A DNA stretch of 64,000 nucleotides from Cryptomeria japonica (GCF_030272615.1 NC_081413.1:184867451-184931450), one strand, 5' to 3'. Counted from the first letter of the stretch, positions 32,632 through 45,540 are shown. Notes: generated by a model from the sequence alone, not told the origin. Numbers and translations are program-made.

Positions 32632-33023
32632 ATAATCAATTCCTCCAAATGGCCAAAAATTTGCCCCTTTGGCATTGATGGCAACACTAGATGTGAAAAA
32701 CATCAAAGTGCCAAGGAATGCCAAATAAGTCCCCCCCAATGGAAGAGAACCAACAATCTCCCACTTAAAGATATAGCAATAAAGTTATGAAACAAAGACC
32801 AAACTACTCCTGTGAATGATATCTCTGTAAAGCTCTGTTATTCACATATATCTCTCCCCCTTTGACATCAATATAAGAAATCTGACAAAAATATCAAAGA
32901 AAAAGAAAAAGCCACTGAAATACAAGGTTGACTACCCCCCCTAAGCAATAGCATCCCCACATCAATGTTGAAATGAATAATATATCTAATAATGCATACT
33001 AGACTGATGTCAAATAACATTAA
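32632..33023 (-). promoter_or_regulatory. end of B#2 3' LTR, degraded polypurine tract and 3' untranslated segment
   Basis: LTR-B ends at 32658 (CCAAAA, a mutated form of CCAACA). The tract next to it reads TTTGCCCCTTTGG on the plus strand, versus ATATCCCCCTTTGG in B#1. Another pyrimidine run, TCTCTCCCCCTTTGACATC, lies near 32850. No coding content. Confidence 0.78.
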
Positions 33024-33575
33024 TTAGTTCTCTATCGGAGGGGTAAAAACCCCTAATCTATCTCTCTGGTACTTAAATGATTCTTTAGGAAAAGGTTTAG
33101 TGAAAATCTCTACAATCTGTTCTTTAGTGTTCACATAAACTAGTCTAACTTCATTTTCTTCCACTTTCTCCTTCAAAAAGTTATACTTGATAGATATGTG
33201 CTTTGTCTTAGAGGGAAATACCACAGTCTTTGATATGTCAATAACAATAGAGTCACAATGAATAACTACCGGTCCAATGCAATGAACTTTAATATCCTTC
33301 AACATTTGCTTCATCCATAGAGAATGTTTATAGTTAGTAGCAACATCAACATACTCAGCTTCAACAGTAGATAAAGAAGTACATGATTGTTTTCTTGTTG
33401 ATCCATGAAACCAACTTCTTTCCATGAAAGAAAGCTCCACCGGATGTACTTTTTGGTCATCAACATCACCAACCCAATTTGCATCTGTATATGCACATAA
33501 AGTAAAGTCATCATCCTTAGGGTACCACAAACCATATTCAGGTGTACCTTGCAAGTGTCTAAAAATTATTTTCAC
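33024..33575 (-). pseudogene. Copia B#2 RNase H
   Basis: An open 183-codon stretch reads IIFRHLQGTPEYGLWYPKDD, TDANWVGDVDD (first Asp), STVEAEYVDVATN (Glu block) and HCDSIVIDISK (Asp). It ends LGVFTPPIEN with the stop at 33024. Catalytic positions are present, but one residue is missing between the CDS and IVIDISK blocks compared with B#1 (DNSTAIDIS). The upstream frame is broken by several stops near 33600-33690. Confidence 0.88.
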
Positions 33576-34620
33576 TGCACTCTCATGATTTTCTCTAGGA
33601 TCACTCTAAAATCTAGATGCAATACAAACAAAATTTATTATGTCAAGCCTAGTCTAAATCAAATATAGCAGACCTCCAATCGTAGATTTTTATCTTGTAG
33701 GATTTACCGGTGCAAAAACATCTTTCCTTGTCAATTTATCACTTGTAACCATAGGAGTACTTACCGGTTTAGAATCTACCATACCAAATTTATTCAACAA
33801 TTCCCTAGCATACTTAGTTTGACAGATGAAAATACCTTTATCAGTCTGAGTAATCTGCAAACCTAAGAAAAATTTCATTTCCCCAATCATAGACATTTCA
33901 AAATCTTTCTCCATATTCTTAGAAAATTCCATGCACAACTTATCTTCACCTCCAAAAATGATGTCATCAACAAATACTTCAATAATCAGTATATCATCAT
34001 TAGTGACCTTATAATATAGATTATTATTAGCATTACTTTTAGTGAATCCAAGCTTTAAAAGATATTTATCTAACCTTGCATGCCAAGCTCTAGGTGCTTG
34101 TTTCAATCCATATAAAGCTTTCCTTAACCTTCAAACCATGTTTGTATCATCTAAAAGTGAAAAAACATCAGGTTTCTCAATATAAACTTCCTCATTATGA
34201 TCCACATTCAAAAATGCACACTTGACATCCATCTGATAAACCTTGTAGTTTTTATGTGCAACATAGGCAAGAAACAATCTTACAACTTCAATCCTAGCTA
34301 CAACTGCAAAAGTTTCACCATAATCAATTCCTTCCTTCTAAGAATATCCTTTACAAACAAATCTAGCTTTATTCCTTACAACTTGTCCATCTTCATTCAA
34401 TTTATTCCTAAAAACCCATTTAGTTCCAATAATATTCTTATTTTTAGGCCAGGGAACTAAAGTCCATGTATTATTCTTCTCAATCTGATCTAATTCTTCT
34501 TCCATAACTTTCATCCAATATTCATCTTTGCGTGCTTCAATTACTGATACCGGTTCAACTTGACAAATTAAACATACCTTAATAGTTGCCAATATCCTTC
34601 TTGTCATCACTCCATTGTTC
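33576..34620 (-). pseudogene. Copia B#2 reverse transcriptase
   Basis: From the right: [46 protein letters not shown] then TAG. After it come YQMDVKCAFLN (first catalytic Asp), [20 protein letters not shown] and VFVDDIIFGGEDKL (YVDD box as FVDD). FFLGLQITQTDKGIFICQTKYARE follows. Several stops lie in 34107-34337. It is the RT that B#1 has lost. Confidence 0.9.
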
Positions 34621-34634
34621 TTATCCCCAATGAT

Positions 34635-35760
34635 CTAATCTTCTAAACAATTTAATCTCACATACCTAGGAGTCTTCTGACTCTCTGTTCCTCTTCTCGG
34701 TTCTTTAGCTACTGTTGAATTTTTTGATACTGCCAGAGTAACTGGCTCAACATTATGTTCTAATAAAGGTGCTACTAGTTCAAATATGATCATTTCCATT
34801 GTCGGTTCTTGCTTATAAACATTGATTTGACTTTTATTCAGCTTATCCACCTTAACATTAGCACTCTCCACAATTCTCTGCAATCTCTTGTTATAACATT
34901 TATATGATTTTCTTTCATTACAATAACCAAGAAATATTCCTTCATCACATCTATGATCAAATTTTCCAATGATATCATCTCTCCCAAAAATTATGAAATA
35001 TTTAACTATAGGTGTATTGCCAAACCATAATTCATAAGGTGTCTTACCAGTTTCTCCTTTGATATGTACTCTGTTGAATGTATTAACTGTTGTGCTTATT
35101 TCTTCTCTCTAGTAGATATGTGGTAGACTAGCTTCCATCATCATTGTTCTAGAAGCATCAAAGATAGTTTTGACCTGCCTTTCCACAACTCCATTTTGCT
35201 GAGGTGTTCAAGGAGCAGAAAATTGCCTCCTTATACCATGCTTCTCACAAAATTTAGTAAATTCACCGAATGTGAATTCTCCACCATGATCTGACCTCAA
35301 AAATTTAATCTTCAATCCTGTCTTTGTCTCAACTTTAGCTTTAAAGATTTTAAAATTTTCAAAAGCCTCAGATTTTTCCCTTAGAAAAGTAACCCACACC
35401 ATTCTAGAATAATCATCAATGATTAGTATAAAATATCTATCACCTTGAAAACTTTTAACTCTACAAAGACACACAAATCAATATGATTAAGATGAAGAAC
35501 ATCATTAAATTTATCTTGTATACTCTTAAAAGAGGTTCTAACCTATTCACCCATTTGACATTCTTTACATACCAGATTATAGGGCTTCACAATTTTAAGT
35601 ATATCTCTAACTGCCTTATTTGAACTAATCTTTACAATGCAATAAAAATTCACATGACATAACCTTTTATGCTATAGCCAACTCTCATCAATTTGTGCAA
35701 TCAAACATGTCTTCTCACTAGAATTCAAACTAAATATATTACCTTTTGTCTGTGTACCGG
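34635..35760 (-). pseudogene. Copia B#2 integrase and C-terminal linker
   Basis: The core contains YFILIIDDYSRMVWVTFL (first Asp) and FLRSDHGGEFTFGEF (second Asp), with QNG and the KTPYELWFGNTPI strand in 35010-35207. The linker toward RT reads QRIVESANVKVDKLNK. The zinc-binding region (about 35560-35760) is badly degraded, with stops and frame changes. Confidence 0.85.
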
Positions 35761-37179
35761 TTGCAATCTCCAAACTAGATCTATTAATAATTTTTCATTT
35801 TCCATATTTGAACTATAATTGAAATACATTATCCACCAATTGTCCTACACTCAAAAAATTATGCCTTAAACCTTCAACATAATAAATATTATCAGTATTG
35901 TGCTTACCATCCAATGATATAGTTCATTTTCCCTTGATCATACATGCTTTGTCATCTCCAAATCTAACTAGAGCACCATCAAATTCTTGCAAAGATAGAA
36001 AATTCCTTTTATCTCTAGTCATATGATGTGAACATCCACTGTCAATTACCCATTCATCTGTATCTTCAATTTTAGTAGCAAGTGCCTTCTCTTCAAGTAC
36101 ATTCTCTTCCAGTGCTAGAATATCTTCCATGATAGCCAGGAACACCCATTCCTTTCCATTGTCGAAACCACTAGCAGATTCTTCTACCAGTTCATCATCA
36201 GAATCAGTCACACCTTCCTCATTCGCTTTGTAGCATGATTTGTCTCTATTTTTCCTTTACTTATACTTGTTTTGATATCCAGGGTTAGGCTTAAAAGATG
36301 CAAAATGACCAATCTTATTACATGCAAAACATTTAAAAGGTGTTTTTCCTTCATACTTACTTCCTACTGGTCCTTTAGGTACTCTTCTATCAAATAGGGC
36401 TTCAAGTTGCTCAAATTCTTCATCTTCTCTCTTCATATCATCCAATTCCTTTTCATATAAAGATTTCCAATCTTGATTTCCGGTTCATGATGTAGATGCA
36501 TGAAAAGAAGGTTCAGACTTCATAGCTCCAAAAGGTCAAAATTCTTCAAGCTCAAAAGCAGATAATTTCCCAACCAAGGTATCTCTATTAACATAAGTAT
36601 TAGCCATTGTTCTCAATTCATTAATTGTAGTAGCCTTCATCTTGTAAGCCGATGGTAAATCTCTCAAAAATTTAGAAAGTATTTCATCTTCACTTAGAGT
36701 TCCACCACAACATTGAATTCCCATAACAATATCATTTACTCTTTCCATGAATGCAGCAATCCTTTCATCTTCTTCCATTTTCAGGTTTTTATATCTCACC
36801 TAGTAACCATCAAGTTTATCAATTTTCACAGTAGGATCACCTTCATTTAAAGTCTCCAACTTGTTCCATATAGCCTTTGCAAATGATTTGTCAGTTAATC
36901 CTATTATTTGTTGATCAGAAAGTGCACACAAGAGGGATTCTCTTTCTCTACTATCATTCTCAAGTTGCTTATCCAATTTTGCTAGAGGAGAGTTGCTAGA
37001 TGCTATATTATGAGGTGTAACACCATTCTGTGTGATCTCCCCAATTTCCTTGCTAAGACATCTCAGATGAGTCTCCATTTGAATCTTCCATACTGTGTAA
37101 TTGTTCCATCAAGCCTAGGAATATCTCTCCAAAAGATAGCTCCAGATAAACTAGATGAACTTGAACTGTTAGTTGCCAT
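35761..37179 (-). pseudogene. Copia B#2 gag and protease
   Basis: Gag starts at the ATG at 37179 but shifts frame near 37095 (one base missing against B#1). METHLRCLSKEIGEI and the rest of the UBN2-type region follow (AIWNKLETLNEGDPTVK, MERVNDIVMGIQCCGGTLSE). The zinc knuckle begins CFACNKIGHFAS but runs straight into FKPNPGY. A 48-bp in-frame deletion has removed the final Cys. Protease WVIDSGCSHHMTRDKRNF keeps the catalytic DSG. Stops occur at several points. Confidence 0.9.
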
Positions 37180-37223
37180 AGGATCTTCCTCAAGTGGTTA
37201 ATCTTTCTACAGAGAGGACCAGA

Positions 37224-37235
37224 GCTCTGATACCA
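37224..37235 (-). promoter_or_regulatory. Copia B#2 primer-binding site
   Basis: The minus strand reads TGGTATCAGAGC, a perfect initiator-Met tRNA complement, 2 bp from the LTR at 37238. Confidence 0.9.
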
Positions 37236-37237
37236 AT

Positions 37238-38313
37238 TGTTAGATAGTTCAAATAACCAAAAGACAACTAAGAGGGGGAGGTGAATCAATTGTCACTAGA
37301 TTACCAAAACCTTAAGCAATTTAAACTTTAATACCATAACCCAAAAGATCAATACTAGAATGCATAACCGAATACCAAAATAGAAAGTAAACCAATTAAG
37401 CATAAGCAATAATCAAAGAATAAATACCATCCACATGACACCAAGATTTATACATGGAAAACCCGGTAAAGGGAAAAACCACGGTGGGAAGCCTACCCAT
37501 AGTCAGATAATACTTTTGCAATAAGTATGTGAATTATAATTGGGGGGCTTGCACTTGTAGGAAGGACAACCTAGAGCACACTACTCATCACAAAAGGAGT
37601 CTCACTGACTACATAGAAATCCAGACTACAATCCGAAGAAATGAATGAACTGCAAAGATAGCATCTCCTATGCTTGAATACAGTTCTAGTTAATGTCAAT
37701 TCGAGAGGACTAAATCCTCTTACATAAACCCAAATTGATCACCAATGATCTACCAAATCCTCTAACTAAATGATTATTACATTATTCACTCCTTACATAT
37801 CCATATCCCATACCATGATGATCTGCAATGAGATCTTACATCATATATATACAAACCCTCAACCATAAACAATCAGGTTGGCCACCAGACAATTAAACAA
37901 TTACATAATTAAAAAATATGTTGGCCTAAGACCAAACAAATAATATCTAACCTATAAGACATCCCAGAAACACATCGAGAGTTCCAATCCACACATTACA
38001 TTAAGCTGGTCCATAACCTAGATACAGTGCGACCCAATATAGGTTTATATACGTCAAAGGAATAATTCCAATCAACTATGTCTTGAACACAATCACCATC
38101 AACATCCTAAATCTTCACCAAAAGCCACACCAACACCACTTATGCATATCATCATAGATCTTTATCAAAGATTTGCCAGTGAAACCCTTGCCGAAACCAC
38201 AAACCAAGCTTTCTAGGAAATGGGATAGCATCCGATCACTAGAACAAAACCAATTGACTGAACATGAACATGAGTAGCATGAATAAGTCAATTCCATAAC
38301 CCAAACATACCGG
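37238..38313 (-). repeat. LTR-B, 5' LTR of Copia B#2, inner segment
   Basis: On the plus strand it begins TGTTAGATAG. It contains the conserved Copia module at about 37447-37490. It is interrupted after accgg (38309-38313) by Copia A#2 and resumes at 45541. Confidence 0.9.
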
Positions 38314-39714
38314 TGATAACTCAATGATGAATGGATAGTACCAAACCGGTACTGAGAGGGGGGGGGGGTGAATCAGTACAAACAAAAACACAATCCTAAA
38401 CCGGTTTGTCATCAGACACTGTGCTTAGGCAGACAAGCAGTAACACCGGTCTTAAATAGAGTACAACCGAAAAAACCCAAAATAACCGAGACAAGCATAA
38501 ACCGGTTAACACTTATCTTTTAGTGCATGAACAGGTAATCTATCATCAAAGATATATAAACAGCTAGATCAACATGATTTACCTTCTAACATAAATCACT
38601 TAAACCATCACATGAATAACACCACACATGGCACACAAATTTTTCACGTGGAAACCCAACTGGGAAAAACCATGGTGGGGATGAATACCCACAAGCTATT
38701 TTTGAACTCTTTAGAAGTTTGCTCTATTAGGAGCCTTGTCCGGTTAAAGATTGATACAATAGGTTCTGTTAGAAACCGATCTTGTTAGGGATCATCTAGT
38801 TAAGGGATGGCTAGAATACCCGATTAAGGGTTAAACCCTATTAAAGGTTACCTTTTTAGAGGATTTCAAGAACTCAATGGTTTTGAGTCACCCTATTAAA
38901 GGATTTATAGTAAGCCGATTAAAGCTACCCTGTTAAGAGATTTCCCAATTGTTGAAGTGGTTAGAGATCAACAGGTATTACAATGATCTGGTAACAACAC
39001 TTAATGCCAATGCAAATCCACTTTAGCTCCTCTTCACCTTTTGCACTTACACTCTGCAGGTATCACTTCTCTCCTCTAGTATAGCAAGAATCATGTACCT
39101 CTTCTCTTGGATACACACACACAACTTTTGCCAACAACCTCAAAAAGAAACACAACATCGACCTTATAGGAAACATATAGGTCGGTAGCATAAACCCTAA
39201 ACCCTAAACCTATTAGGTTAAGTAATTCAAATGGTTCAATCCTGACCATTGAGCACATTGCATTAAATGCAACAATCTTGAACCAATCTCAAGATGTTCT
39301 CCATCGTTCATTTTCCACTGATTTCATGGTGGCTGATAACCCATCACACGTTATCACCATTTACAGACTCTGCACATTCCTAAGGTAGGTAGAAATAATC
39401 TCCTTCATGCAAGATCCTACATGCGCACAAGGCTGATATGGCAACATGATCTGTTCTTCGTTACAATGCTAACTCATCACACAAAGTCACCAGTTGAGTC
39501 ACACAGGCTTGAAGTACTTCAACCGGAAACCCTGAAGTTGACACTACCAATCGGTAGTCATACAAAGCTTCCATGTACCGGTTCACAATGTAATACTAGT
39601 TCTCACATATACCAGTTCTTGGTAACATACTGGTTCTCTCTTCTTTAGCATATTGACATCAATGACAACATACAATGTCATCATATCCTCATATCGGTTC
39701 ACATAATGCCAACA
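38314..39714 (-). repeat. LTR-A, 3' LTR of Copia A#2
   Basis: On the plus strand it runs TGATAACTCA to AATGCCAACA. It lacks about 35 bp near 38520 that the 5' LTR (about 44310-44350) and A#1 retain. It carries the telo-box pair (39191-39210). Confidence 0.92.
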
Positions 39715-39959
39715 ATCTCCCCCTTTGGTATTGATGGCAATATACAAAGATATCTCTTCGCTTCACATATTCTCCCCCAATTTCTGCAGATATCTTCTCC
39801 ACTTCACTTCTTCTCCCCCTTTGGCAATAATGACAAAGGGGAGGCACAAACTTCCCTATTCCATTATGCTGCTCCCCCAGAGGAGTAGCATCCTTCAACA
39901 CATCAATCCTGAAGAAAAATTTGACTATGCAATACTTGACTTATGTGGAGCATATACCT
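39715..39959 (-). promoter_or_regulatory. Copia A#2 polypurine tract and 3' untranslated segment
   Basis: The plus strand reads ATCTCCCCCTTTGG at 39715-39728, the complement of the polypurine tract. The rest is the short non-coding segment also seen at 1815-2057, including a repeated purine-rich block. Confidence 0.85.
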
Positions 39960-40793
39960 TTAGTTTACCTCCTGAAGGGGCAGCACACCTAATTCACCTC
40001 TTAAGTACATAAATGTAGCCTTTGGGAGAGGCTTGGTGAATATGTCTACTAACTGCTCCTTACTGGAAACATGTTCCAGTGCAATCTCTTTGTTCTGAAC
40101 CTTTTCCCTCAAGAAATGATACTTAAGCTCAAAGTGCTTGGTTCTAGAATGTAAAAGTGGATTCTTGGAGATGTTAATTGCACTAGTATTGTCACAAAAT
40201 ATACTTACCAGTTTAGATACAGGAACTTTGAAGCCATTTAATACATGCTTCATCCAAATTGTCTAAGTGCAGTTCATGAAAGCTACAACATACTCTGCTT
40301 CCGCTATAGACTGAGAGATACAACTCTGCTTCTTAATCATCCATGAGACTAGTCTACCACCGAGAAAGAATGCACCACAGGTTGTGCTCTTCTAGTCGTC
40401 CACATTACCTGCCCAATTAGTATTTGTGAATACTTTCAAGTTGAAATCCTTGCTATATGGATACCATAATCCATAATCAATAGTTCCCTTCAGATACGTA
40501 AGAATCTGCTTGATTGCAACCAAGTGGGATTCTCTTGGACTTTTCTGGAACCTTGCAGTAATGCCAACTACATGTGCAATATCTGGTCTGCTATGCACTA
40601 CATAATGCAACTTACCAATCATTGATCAATATTCCTTCTCATTAACCAATGCTGAGTCATCCTCTTTGGATAGTTTACAACCGGTCACCATCAGTGTATC
40701 AACCGGTTTGCTATCTTCCATGCCAAAGGTCTTCAACACCTCTTTGACATACTTAGACTGAGTGATAAAGATTCCATCTTTCATCTATTGAAT
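39960..40793 (-). pseudogene. Copia A#2 RNase H
   Basis: From right to left: MIGKLHYVVHSRPDIAHVVG, GTIDYGLWYPYSKDF, TNTNWAGNVDD (the first Asp of TDANWAG is Asn here), then CDNTSAINISKNPLLHSRTK and LRGELGVLPLQEVN, ending at 39960. TAGs near 40266, 40395 and 40626 break it. The Asp-to-Asn change in the first catalytic strand would inactivate RNase H even without the stops. Confidence 0.9.
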
Positions 40794-41444
40794 CTACAGT
40801 CCAATGAAGAACTTAATCTCCCTTATGAGTGACATCTCAAACTCTTTCTTCATCTCATCTACAAAGTCATGACTTATCTTGTCATCTCCACCAAAGATAA
40901 TGTCATCAAAAAATACCTCACAAATTAGGATATGATCTCCTTCAAACTTCAAGTAGATATTTCTATCTTCGCTTTTTCTATCAAATCGAATCTTCACAAG
41001 ATGGAAGTGCAAGCGTTCATACCATACTCTAGGTGCCTGCTTTAGACCATATAAGGCTTTATGTAGCCTACACACCATGTCATTGTCTTCAGATAGGGCA
41101 AACCCATCTGGTTTCTTTATATACACCTCCTCTTCAAGTACACCATTTAGGAATGAAGATTTTACATCCATTTGATATACTTTGAATCCTTTAAAAGCTG
41201 CATATGCAAGAAGCATACGAACTCCTTCCAATCTGGCTATAGGAGCAAAGGTTTCTCCATAGTCTTCTCCTTCTTCTTGGGCATATCCTTTACACACTAG
41301 TCTGGCTTTGTTTCTAATCACTGTGCCATCCTCATTCAACTTATTTCTGAAAACCCATTTGGTACCAATGACATTTTTATGCTCCGGTCTAGGTACCAAA
41401 GACCATGTACCATTTCTCTCTATCTGGTCAAGTTCCTCTTCCAT
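40794..41444 (-). pseudogene. Copia A#2 reverse transcriptase, 216-codon open stretch
   Basis: The longest intact RT in the window: [55 protein letters not shown] (first Asp), [20 protein letters not shown] and [13 protein letters not shown]. The active-site YVDD reads FFDD, so Val is replaced by Phe; A#1 has FVDD. It ends at a TAG just after FFIGL at 40794. RT copies the genomic RNA into cDNA within cytoplasmic particles. Confidence 0.93.
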
Positions 41445-41453
41445 TGCCTTGAA

Positions 41454-42660
41454 CTAGTCTTCATCTTTATGTGCCTCTTTGAATGATTTAGGCTCAAATT
41501 CAGAGATCATACATGAGTTTTCTTTGACCTTTCTTCTTGTAAGGATTCCTGCATCCTTATCTCCTATGATCTGCTTAGGATCGTGATTCAGCTTGACATA
41601 CCGAGGAATGGTCTTGATATATTCCTCTTGCTTTTCTTCTTCATCCTCATCTCCATCAGTATCAGCATCTACATCTACTGGTGTAGGAACACTATTACTG
41701 GTACTTGGTTGACTGGCAACCAATTCATTTACGACTTTCTCACTGTCGGTCTCCTCAATTTTCTTAGAGGTTTCATCAACTCTTACATTGATGCTTTCCA
41801 TAATTCTTTGAGTCCTATTATTGAAACACTTGAGAGCTTTTCTCTTGGTGGAATACCCTAGGAATATTCCCTCATCACATTTCGCATCAAATATGCTCCA
41901 GTGTTTTCTCCTCTTGATGTAACATTTGATACCAAACACTCTAAAGTAGCTAGCCACAAGTGTCTTACCGGTCCAATACTCATAAGGAATTTTATCCTTA
42001 CCTTTCTTGATGAGTACCCGGTTCATTGTGTAGACTATAGTGCTCATTGCTTCTCTCCAAAAGGTGTGAGCAACCTTTCCTTGAATCAGCATTGTTCTTG
42101 CTGCTTCAACCACAGTTTGATTATTCCTCTCTGCTAGGCCATTCTGTTGTGGAGTCCGGGGGGTAGACAATTACCTCTTGATGCCATGTTCTTCACAGTA
42201 CTTGTTGAATTCACTAGAAGTGAATTCACCTCCTTGATCAGTTCTTAGGCACTTGATCCTTTTACCACTTTCCTTCTCCAGTAATGATCTGAAAGCTTTA
42301 AATTTTACAAAAGCTTTAGACTTATCTTTCAAGAATGTGACCCACATCATTCTTGAGCAGTCATCAGTGAGAATCATGAAGAACCTATCACCCTGCACAC
42401 TCCTAGTTTTCATAGGACCACACAAATTAGTATGCACAATATCAAGAAAATTGTCAGCAGTGAAAGGTTTACCTTTAAAGGTTGAGGAAGACATTTTCCC
42501 TAGTTGACACTCTCTACACAAGGTATTTTCCAGTTTTCTCAGCACTGACGACCCTCTAACTGCCTTGATCTTACTGGCCTTCACAATGTTATCAAAGTTT
42601 ACATGGCAGAGTCTCCTATACCATATCTAGCTATCATAAAATTTAGCCATAAGACATGTA
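41454..42660 (-). pseudogene. Copia A#2 integrase
   Basis: Zinc region: RRLCHVNFDNIVKASKIK and LCRECQLGKM. Core: MILTDDCSRMMWVTFL (first Asp), CLRTDQGGEFTSSEFNKYCE (second Asp), a TAA at about 42171, then STPRTPQQNGLAERNNQTVV with the catalytic Glu region. The C-terminal part contains GYSTKRKALKCFNNRTQRIM and an acidic, Glu/Asp-rich linker (VDADTDGDEDEEEKQEEY). Only a handful of stops separate the pieces, all in the same frame around the core. Confidence 0.92.
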
Positions 42661-43225
42661 CTTTTATTTGCATTTAGCTGAAATAGGTTACCTTTGGTCT
42701 GCATGCCGGTGGCCACCAATTCACCATTCTTTCCTTTGATTCTGCACACTCCATTCTTGAATTCCAGAGTGAGACCACTATCATTTTGCTAGACAACACT
42801 CAGAAGGTTGTGTCTTAGACCATCAACCCAATACACATTGTCAACACTACTCTTTCCATTCAAAGAGATGGACCCTCTACCTTTGACCATACATGGTGCA
42901 TCATTATAAAAACAAACCACACCACCATCATACTCTTCCAAGGATAGAAACTTACTCCGGTCACCAGTCATATGGTGAGAACATCCATTGTCAATAATCC
43001 ACTCATTGGAATTATCAAAGCGGGAGACAAAAGCCTTCTTGTCTAACACATCTTCCTTGACAGCAAAAAACACAATATCTTCATTTTCTTCATCTTCTGT
43101 CTCCTCATTTGTGATACCTTCATCAACTGCCACAAAACAGTTTCTTTGGTTTCCTCCTTTGAATTTCTTAAACCTTTCTGGTTTGTCCTTGTTGTCACCA
43201 TTAGGACAGTTGACAGCAATATGTC
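42661..43225 (-). pseudogene. Copia A#2 protease
   Basis: The acidic leader NEETEDEENEDIVFFAVKED precedes NEWIIDNGCSHHMTGDRSKF: the aspartyl protease signature with DNG in place of DSG, and the Asp retained. GSISLNGKSSVDNVYWVDGL and LRHNLLSVV follow, then a TAG at 42789-42791. Protease sits between gag and integrase as usual for Copia. Confidence 0.9.
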
Positions 43226-44036
43226 CTATCTAGTTACAAGAAAAGAATTTCAAAGGGAGCTTACCTTTGTATTTGCTGGTTCCTTTAGGAATTTTCCTAG
43301 CAAGAAGAGCTTCAAATGCCATATGAATCTCCTCATCATCCATTTCTCTGCTTTGTCTTGGTTCACCACTAGTGCTAGCTTCTTTTCCTTTTCTGGATGG
43401 TACAACAGAAGCTTTAAAAGCTGATTCAGTCTTTTGAACATTGCCATCAAAAATATTTAGCTCATAGGTTGTCAACTTTGCAATGATGGAGTCTAGGGAT
43501 ACCTTAGTCTTGTCTATTGATCTCAACTCCTAAATAGAAACAACCTTTATTGCATAGATTAGTAATAAGGATCTCCAAACTTTGCTTACCATGATGGAAT
43601 CTTCCATTTTACCACTTGCACTCTTGATATCTCCAACAAAAGTTTTGATTCTTATTCCATACTATTGAATGGTCTCACCTTCAACCATCCACATGTCTTC
43701 AAACTTCCCTCTGAGGCTTTCTTCCTTAGCTTTTTTTACATGTTCATCACTGCCATAGATATTTTCAAGAGTATCCAATAATTATTTGGGATTTACTTTA
43801 TCTTGGACATCAATAAACTCAATGTCAGATAAACTACTAATTAGGGCTTCCATGACTTGCCCATTCTTCTGCATCTCTCTCTTTTGGTCATCGGTGAGAG
43901 TACTGGTAGGGGCAACATAAGCATTCTCAACATAGCTCCAATATTGAGCACCCATGATTCTGATGTATATTTTCATTCTATCTTTCCATATACTAAAATT
44001 ATCTCTATTGAACTTTGGACCTTCCCTCTTCATCAT
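43226..44036 (-). pseudogene. Copia A#2 gag
   Basis: It starts MMKREGPKFNRDNFSIWKDR at 44036, a typical Copia gag opening (W-K-x-R-M). A stop lies at 43782, then the UBN2-like middle (VKKAKEESLRGKFEDMWMVE). The last part is 43230-43526 with a zinc knuckle FFSCN-stop-IGHIAVNCPNG, where CAG of CNQIGH is TAG. About five stops are spread over 270 codons. No frameshift is obvious. Confidence 0.88.
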
Positions 44037-44093
44037 TAGACTGAGATCTTTTCCTCAAGTGGTTAAGCTTATAACATAGATGACCTGGAGGAT

Positions 44094-44105
44094 GCTCTAA
44101 TACCA
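44094..44105 (-). promoter_or_regulatory. Copia A#2 primer-binding site
   Basis: The minus strand reads TGGTATTAGAGC, one transition from the initiator-Met tRNA complement, 2 bp from the LTR. Confidence 0.87.
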
Positions 44106-44107
44106 AT

Positions 44108-45540
44108 TGATAACTCAATGATGAATGAATAGTACCAAACCAGTACTGAGAGGGGGGGGGTGAATCAGTACAGACAAAAACACAATCCTAAACCAGTTTG
44201 TCAGTAGACACTGTGCTTAGGCAGACAAACAATAACATCGGTCTTAAACAGAGTACAACTGACAAAACCCAGAATAACTGAAACAAGCATAAACCGGTTA
44301 ACACTTATCTTTTCATACAATCTAATAATTCATTTCTATTTCACCCTAGTGTATGAACAGGTAATCTATCATCAAAGATATATAAACAGCTAGATCAACA
44401 TGATTTACCTTCTGAAATAAATCACTTAAACCATCACATGAATAACACCACACATGACACACAAATTTTTCATGTGGAAACCCAACTAGGAAAAACCACG
44501 ATGGGGATGAATACCCACAAGCTATTTTTGAACTCTTTAGAAGTTCACTCTGTTAGGAGCCTTGTCCGGTTAAAGACTAATACAATAGGTTCTGTTAGGA
44601 ACTGATCCTGTTAGGGATCACTCGGTTAAGGGATGGCTAGAATACCTAGTTAAGGGTTAAACCCTGTTAAAGGTTACCTTGTTAGAGGATTTCAAGAACT
44701 CAATGATTTTGAGTCACCTTGTTAAAGGATTTATAGTAAGCCGGTTAAAGCTAACCTATTAAGGGATTTCCCAATTGTTGAAGTGGTTAGAGATCAACAG
44801 GTATTACAATGATCTAGTAACAACACTCAATGCCAATGCAAATCTGCTTTAGCTCCTCTTCACCTTCTGCACTTACACTCTACAGGTATCACTTCTCTCC
44901 TCTGGTCTAGAAAGAATCACGTATCTCTTCTCTTGGATACACACACAAAAATTTTGCCAACAACCTCAGAAAGAAACACAATATCAACCTTATAGGAAAT
45001 AGATAGGTCAATAGCATAAACCCTAAACCCTAAACCTATTAGGTTAAGCAATTCAAATGGTTCAATCCTGACCGTTGAGCACATTGCAATAAATTCAACA
45101 GTCTTTAACCAATCTCAAGATGTTCTCCATCATTTGTTTTTCATCGATTTCATGGTGGCTAATAACCCATCATGCGTTATCACCGTTTATAGATTTTGCA
45201 CATTCTCAAGGTAGATAGGAACAATCTCCTTCATGCAAGATCCTACACATGCACAAGGCTAACATGGCAACACAATCTATTCTTCGTTGCAATGCTAACT
45301 CATCACACAAAGTCACCAGTTGAGTCACATAGGCTTGAAGTACTTCAACCTGAAACCCTGAAGTTGAGACTACCAACCGGTAGTCATACAAAGCTTCCAT
45401 GTTGCGGTTCACAATGTTATACCAGTTTTCACATATACCGGTTCTTGGTAACATACCGATTCTCTCTTCTTCAACATATTGACATTAATGACAACATACA
45501 ATGTCATCATGTCCTCATACCGGTTCACATAATGCCAACA
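44108..45540 (-). repeat. LTR-A, 5' LTR of Copia A#2
   Basis: On the plus strand it runs TGATAACTCA to AATGCCAACA. It contains the telo-box pair at 45017-45036 and the short-motif array at about 44540-44770. The following accag (45541-45545) pairs with accgg at 38309-38313. Confidence 0.93.

Larger units (their letters stand above)
38314..45540 (-). mobile_element. Copia A#2, near-complete element
   Basis: This 7,227-bp Copia element sits on the minus strand. LTRs are 1,401 bp (3', 38314-39714) and 1,433 bp (5', 44108-45540), with gag, protease, integrase, RT and RNase H between them. The flanking 5-mers are accgg and accag, a target duplication differing by one CpG-type transition. It is inserted in LTR-B of B#2: joining 38308 to 45541 restores LTR-B. 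All frames carry a few stops. Confidence 0.94.
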
